Positions 61,398 through 64,000 of a stretch of DNA of 64,000 nt are shown here, piece by piece. Numbering within the stretch: the first letter of the stretch is position 1; the number at the start of each line of letters is the position of its first letter. The position numbers and the translations under genes were made by a program. Source of the DNA: an uncultured Pelagibacteraceae bacterium (GTDB lineage Bacteria; Pseudomonadota; Alphaproteobacteria; Pelagibacterales; Pelagibacteraceae); contig CACFIL010000002.1 of assembly GCA_902566315.1 (NCBI GenBank), forward strand, positions 1 through 64,000. The letters are read 5' to 3'. The notes beneath the pieces were generated by a model. It was given only the letters and a program-made list of their open reading frames with translations, did not search any database and was not told the DNA's origin.

Positions 61398-62564
61398 ATG
61401 AGTAAAGAAAATTTAATTCCACAAAAAAATATAAAATTAAATATGTCTAGACGTATAAGACGAACTCCATTTACTAATAAAGTAGAGGAATGTGGAGTGT
61501 CTGATTTTACTGTTGTTAATCACATGCTACTACCAAAAGGTTTTAAAAATACTGTAGAAGAAGACTACTGGCATTTAAGAGAGCAGGTTCAAGTGTGGGA
61601 TGTGTCTTGCCAGAGACAAGTACAAATTAAAGGACCTGATGCTGAAAAATTAGTGCAAAAAATGACACCAAGATCCATAAAAAAAATGGAGACCGGTAAA
61701 TGTTTTTATATTCCAATAATTGACGACACAGCTGGTATGATTAATGATCCAGTTTTATTAAAACTAGACGATGATATGTTTTGGATTTCTATTGCAGATT
61801 CTGATATTTTACTTTGGGCAAAAGGAATTGCTTTAGGATCAAAATTAAATGTAGAAATTATTGAACCAGATGTATATCCACTAGCTGTTCAAGGTCCGAA
61901 ATCTGAGGATCTACTAATTTCAATTTTTGGAGAGGATATTAAAAAGTTAAGATTTTTTAATTTTAAAGTGTTTGATTTTTTAGGAACTAAACAAATTATT
62001 GCACGATCTGGATACAGTAAACAAGATGGTTTTGAAATATACTTTAAAGGATTTGAAACACATTTTAATGAGATAGAACTTGGAGAAAAACTTTGGGATA
62101 CTATATGGGAGAGCGGACAAAAATTTAATATTTCTCCAGGATGTCCAAATTTAATTGATAGAATTGAGGCTGGATTAATGTCTTATGGAAATGACTTTAC
62201 AAGAGAAAATAATCCTTTGGAGTGTAATCTTGAAAAATACTGTAAACAAGAGGATGATCATGACTTTATAGGTAAAGAGGCTTTAAGAAAGATACAATCT
62301 GATGGAATTGTACAAAGAATGAGAGGAATTTTGTTTGATGGAGATCCGTGTAAACCAACCGGTGTGCCTTTGCCAGTATACTCAAAAGATAATACAAAAA
62401 TTGGGCAAATTGCATCTGGAATATATTCTCCAGGATTTAGAAAGAATATAGGGCTTTCTATGATTTTAAAAGATTATTGGGAAATTGGAAATGAGGTTTT
62501 TGTCAATACTTTCAATGGAAAAAATAGAAAAGGCATTATAACTTCTTTACCATTCCCAGATTAA
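61398..62564 (+). CDS. dmdA: DMSP demethylase (DmdA)-like protein
   Basis: Tetrahydrofolate-dependent demethylase, 388 residues. SRRIRRTPFTNKVEECGV (about 17-34), VQVWDVSCQRQVQIKGP, GKCFYIPIIDDTAGMINDPVLLKLDDDMFWISIADSD and ISPGCPNLIDRIEAGLMSYGNDF match the dimethylsulfoniopropionate demethylase DmdA closely in layout, rather than GcvT. DmdA from SAR11 is about 370 residues. It moves one methyl from DMSP to THF, leaving methylmercaptopropionate. Its place inside this operon, rather than with dmdBC, allows that it is a divergent paralog with another methylated substrate. Confidence 0.8.
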   Translation: MSKENLIPQKNIKLNMSRRIRRTPFTNKVEECGVSDFTVVNHMLLPKGFKNTVEEDYWHLREQVQVWDVSCQRQVQIKGPDAEKLVQKMTPRSIKKMETGKCFYIPIIDDTAGMINDPVLLKLDDDMFWISIADSDILLWAKGIALGSKLNVEIIEPDVYPLAVQGPKSEDLLISIFGEDIKKLRFFNFKVFDFLGTKQIIARSGYSKQDGFEIYFKGFETHFNEIELGEKLWDTIWESGQKFNISPGCPNLIDRIEAGLMSYGNDFTRENNPLECNLEKYCKQEDDHDFIGKEALRKIQSDGIVQRMRGILFDGDPCKPTGVPLPVYSKDNTKIGQIASGIYSPGFRKNIGLSMILKDYWEIGNEVFVNTFNGKNRKGIITSLPFPD

Positions 62565-62580
62565 CCTTATATTGATTGAT

Positions 62581-63705
62581 ATGTTCAAACCTGTAATCGC
62601 TGGCTTCTCAAGATCGCCTTTCACAATGGCGAGAAAAGGTGCGCTCGTAGATACAAAGCCAGTAAATTTACTAGCGGAAGTGATTAAAAATTTAGTTGCG
62701 AAATCCAATGTTAAAAAAGAGGATATTGAGGATATTGTTGTTGGTTGTGCATTTCAAACTGGAGAGCAGTCATTTAATATTGGAAAGTTAACAACATTTT
62801 TAACTAATATGGATGTTAAAACTTCTGGAATGACAGTTGATAGATGGTGTGGTTCCTCCATGGAAGCTATTCATATTGCTGCAGGTAAAATTTCGTTAGG
62901 AGCAGGAAAAGTATTTATATGTGGAGGAGTTGAAAGTATGACCAGAGTTAATACAGGTTTTGATCCAATACCTTATCCTGAAAATAAGAATGATAATCCT
63001 CATGTTTATTTTTCAATGGGCACTACTGCAGAAAATGTTGCCAAAAAATATAATATTTCAAGAAATGAACAACAGGAATTTGCAATCTCAAGTCATCAAA
63101 AAGCACATGAAGCACAAACAAAAGGTAATTTTAAAAACGAAATTGTATCTATCGGAGATTGTGATACCGATGGAAATATTAGACCAGGCAGCACAATGGA
63201 AAAGTTGGATGGATTAAAACTCGCTTTCGATGAAAATGGTACTGTTACAGCAGCCACTTCATCACCTTTAACCGATGGTGCAGCTGCAACATTAATTTGT
63301 GAAGAAAGTTATGCAAAAGAAAATAATTTAAATATTTTGGGAAGAATTGTATCTACTGCAGTGCAAGGTTGTGACCCTGACTATATGGGATTAGGTCCAA
63401 TAGGAGCATCAAAAAAAGCTTTGGAAAGAGCTAAATTGACAGCAGATAAAATTGATATTGTTGAATTGAATGAGGCTTTTGCGTCGCAATCCTTAGCATG
63501 TATTAAAGATTTAGGTATTGATAAAGATAAAGTTAATTTAGATGGTGGAGCACTAGCCCTTGGACATCCTCTTGGAGCAACAGGCGCAAGAATTACAGGC
63601 AAAGCTGCTGAATTACTTAAGAGAGAAAATAAAAAATATGCACTTTCAACTCAGTGTATTGGTTTGGGTATGGGAATTGCTACAGTGATTGAATCTGTAA
63701 ACTAA
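62581..63705 (+). CDS. Thiolase (acetyl-CoA acyltransferase)
   Basis: Condensing/cleaving thiolase, 374 residues from the ATG at 62581. A TTG three codons earlier is possible but less likely. The catalytic Cys90 is in VDRWCGSSMEAIHIA, the His motif in GHPLGATGARI (about 325) and the second Cys in STQCIGLGMGIA (about 362). Length is slightly short of the usual 390. It ends the seven-gene plus-strand operon, 16 bases after the DmdA-like stop. It could provide acetyl-CoA from 3-oxoacyl-CoA products of this route, or serve general beta-oxidation with the FadN-type protein. Confidence 0.9.
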   Translation: MFKPVIAGFSRSPFTMARKGALVDTKPVNLLAEVIKNLVAKSNVKKEDIEDIVVGCAFQTGEQSFNIGKLTTFLTNMDVKTSGMTVDRWCGSSMEAIHIAAGKISLGAGKVFICGGVESMTRVNTGFDPIPYPENKNDNPHVYFSMGTTAENVAKKYNISRNEQQEFAISSHQKAHEAQTKGNFKNEIVSIGDCDTDGNIRPGSTMEKLDGLKLAFDENGTVTAATSSPLTDGAAATLICEESYAKENNLNILGRIVSTAVQGCDPDYMGLGPIGASKKALERAKLTADKIDIVELNEAFASQSLACIKDLGIDKDKVNLDGGALALGHPLGATGARITGKAAELLKRENKKYALSTQCIGLGMGIATVIESVN

Positions 63706-63706
63706 T

Positions 63707-64000
63707 TTATCTATTTATTCCTCTTAATCTCTCAGATCTTCTTCTTAAAAGCTCTGCTGTGACTAAAATTAATACTGATAAAACTATTAAGCAAGTTGCT
63801 ACAGCTAAAATTGTAGGACTAAGCTGCTCTCTAAGACCTGTCCACATTTGAATTGGAATTGTTGTATTATCTAAGCCAGCTAAGAATAATACTACAACAA
63901 CTTCATCAAATGATGTCACAAAAGCAAATAAACCACCTGAAATTACTCCTGGTAATATTAATGGTAAGGTAATTTTCATAAATGTATTATAAGGACTGCT
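63707..64000 (-). CDS. PotC-like polyamine ABC permease, C-terminal part (partial)
   Basis: C-terminal 97 codons of a spermidine/putrescine-type permease. Reading minus from the window edge, the frame runs SSPYNTFMKITLPLILPGV, which is the end of the EAA coupling loop. It then continues through FAFVTSFDEVVVVLFLAG and IQMWTGLREQLSPTILAVAT, typical of PotC, to a basic tail (RRRSERLRGINR). The gene continues beyond base 64000, so the internal ATG at 63979 is not the start. Its stop is 1 base from the thiolase stop. Confidence 0.9.
   Translation of the reverse strand, partial: SSPYNTFMKITLPLILPGVISGGLFAFVTSFDEVVVVLFLAGLDNTTIPIQMWTGLREQLSPTILAVATCLIVLSVLILVTAELLRRRSERLRGINR

Noticed and set aside
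1-64000. tRNA, rRNA, CRISPR arrays, insertion sequences, prophage or attachment sites
   Set aside because: All gaps are under about 145 bases, and those read show no cloverleaf-like or repeated units; no transposase, integrase or phage-type product is encoded.

Overview
The window looks like a streamlined marine alphaproteobacterium of the SAR11/Pelagibacterales type. The DNA is very AT-rich, genes overlap or abut, no intergenic gap exceeds about 145 bases, and there are no mobile elements, CRISPR arrays, rRNA or tRNA genes that I can see. The gene content fits as well: heterotetrameric sarcosine oxidase, trimethylamine/TMAO catabolism, gamma-glutamylmethylamide/N-methylglutamate methylamine use, a DmdA-type demethylase and several ABC uptake systems. 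No taxonomic marker gene is present, so this assignment is inference.

Layout. 1-4.5 kb: soxB-soxD-soxA (minus; soxA runs off the left edge), divergent from formate-tetrahydrofolate ligase (fhs). 4.5-12.6 kb: a minus-strand sugar/solute block with a binding protein, MalF- and MalG-like permeases (no ATPase), a GH63 hydrolase of the glucosylglycerate/mannosylglycerate type, an Fe-dependent alcohol dehydrogenase, a class I glutamine amidotransferase, and a gpsA-like gene at 11.6-12.6 kb. 12.7-32.4 kb: the methylated-amine island. It holds trimethylamine monooxygenase (tmm), the TMAO ABC transporter (tmoX, tmoV, tmoW) with three small envelope genes and a trailing glycerol kinase, then TMAO demethylase (tdm), a MarR-like gene, a DAO-family flavoprotein, gmaS, mgsABC, an unknown 135-residue gene, amtB and two tiny membrane proteins. 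32.6-36.5 kb: a GlnT-like ligase, diaminopropionate ammonia-lyase-like enzyme and photolyase. 36.5-50.6 kb: mostly minus-strand housekeeping genes (YjbQ, ZapE, a cupin-like protein, BamB, a YfgM-like protein, aconitase, LysE, CsaA, an aldehyde dehydrogenase, agmatinase, a FadN-type beta-oxidation protein, BioY) with argE on plus. 50.7-56.1 kb: a complete peptide/nickel-type ABC transporter. 56.2-63.7 kb: a tight seven-gene plus-strand operon (GcvT-like, peptidase E, FMN 2-hydroxy-acid oxidase, TPP enzyme, transthyretin-like protein, DmdA-like, thiolase). 63.7-64 kb: the end of a PotC-like permease.

How it works together. The island would take up TMAO, or oxidise TMA to TMAO with Tmm, and demethylate it with Tdm to dimethylamine plus formaldehyde. 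Monomethylamine would pass through gamma-glutamylmethylamide and N-methylglutamate. Released one-carbon units would enter tetrahydrofolate metabolism, where Fhs and sarcosine oxidase act. Ammonium could be handled by AmtB. The dimethylamine monooxygenase step is not in this window. The least explained part, and the best candidate for an undescribed pathway, is the operon at 56.2-63.7 kb: two tetrahydrofolate-demethylase-fold proteins sit around a 2-hydroxy-acid oxidase, a TPP-dependent 2-oxo-acid enzyme and a transthyretin-like protein with a rebuilt C terminus, next to a dedicated ABC importer.
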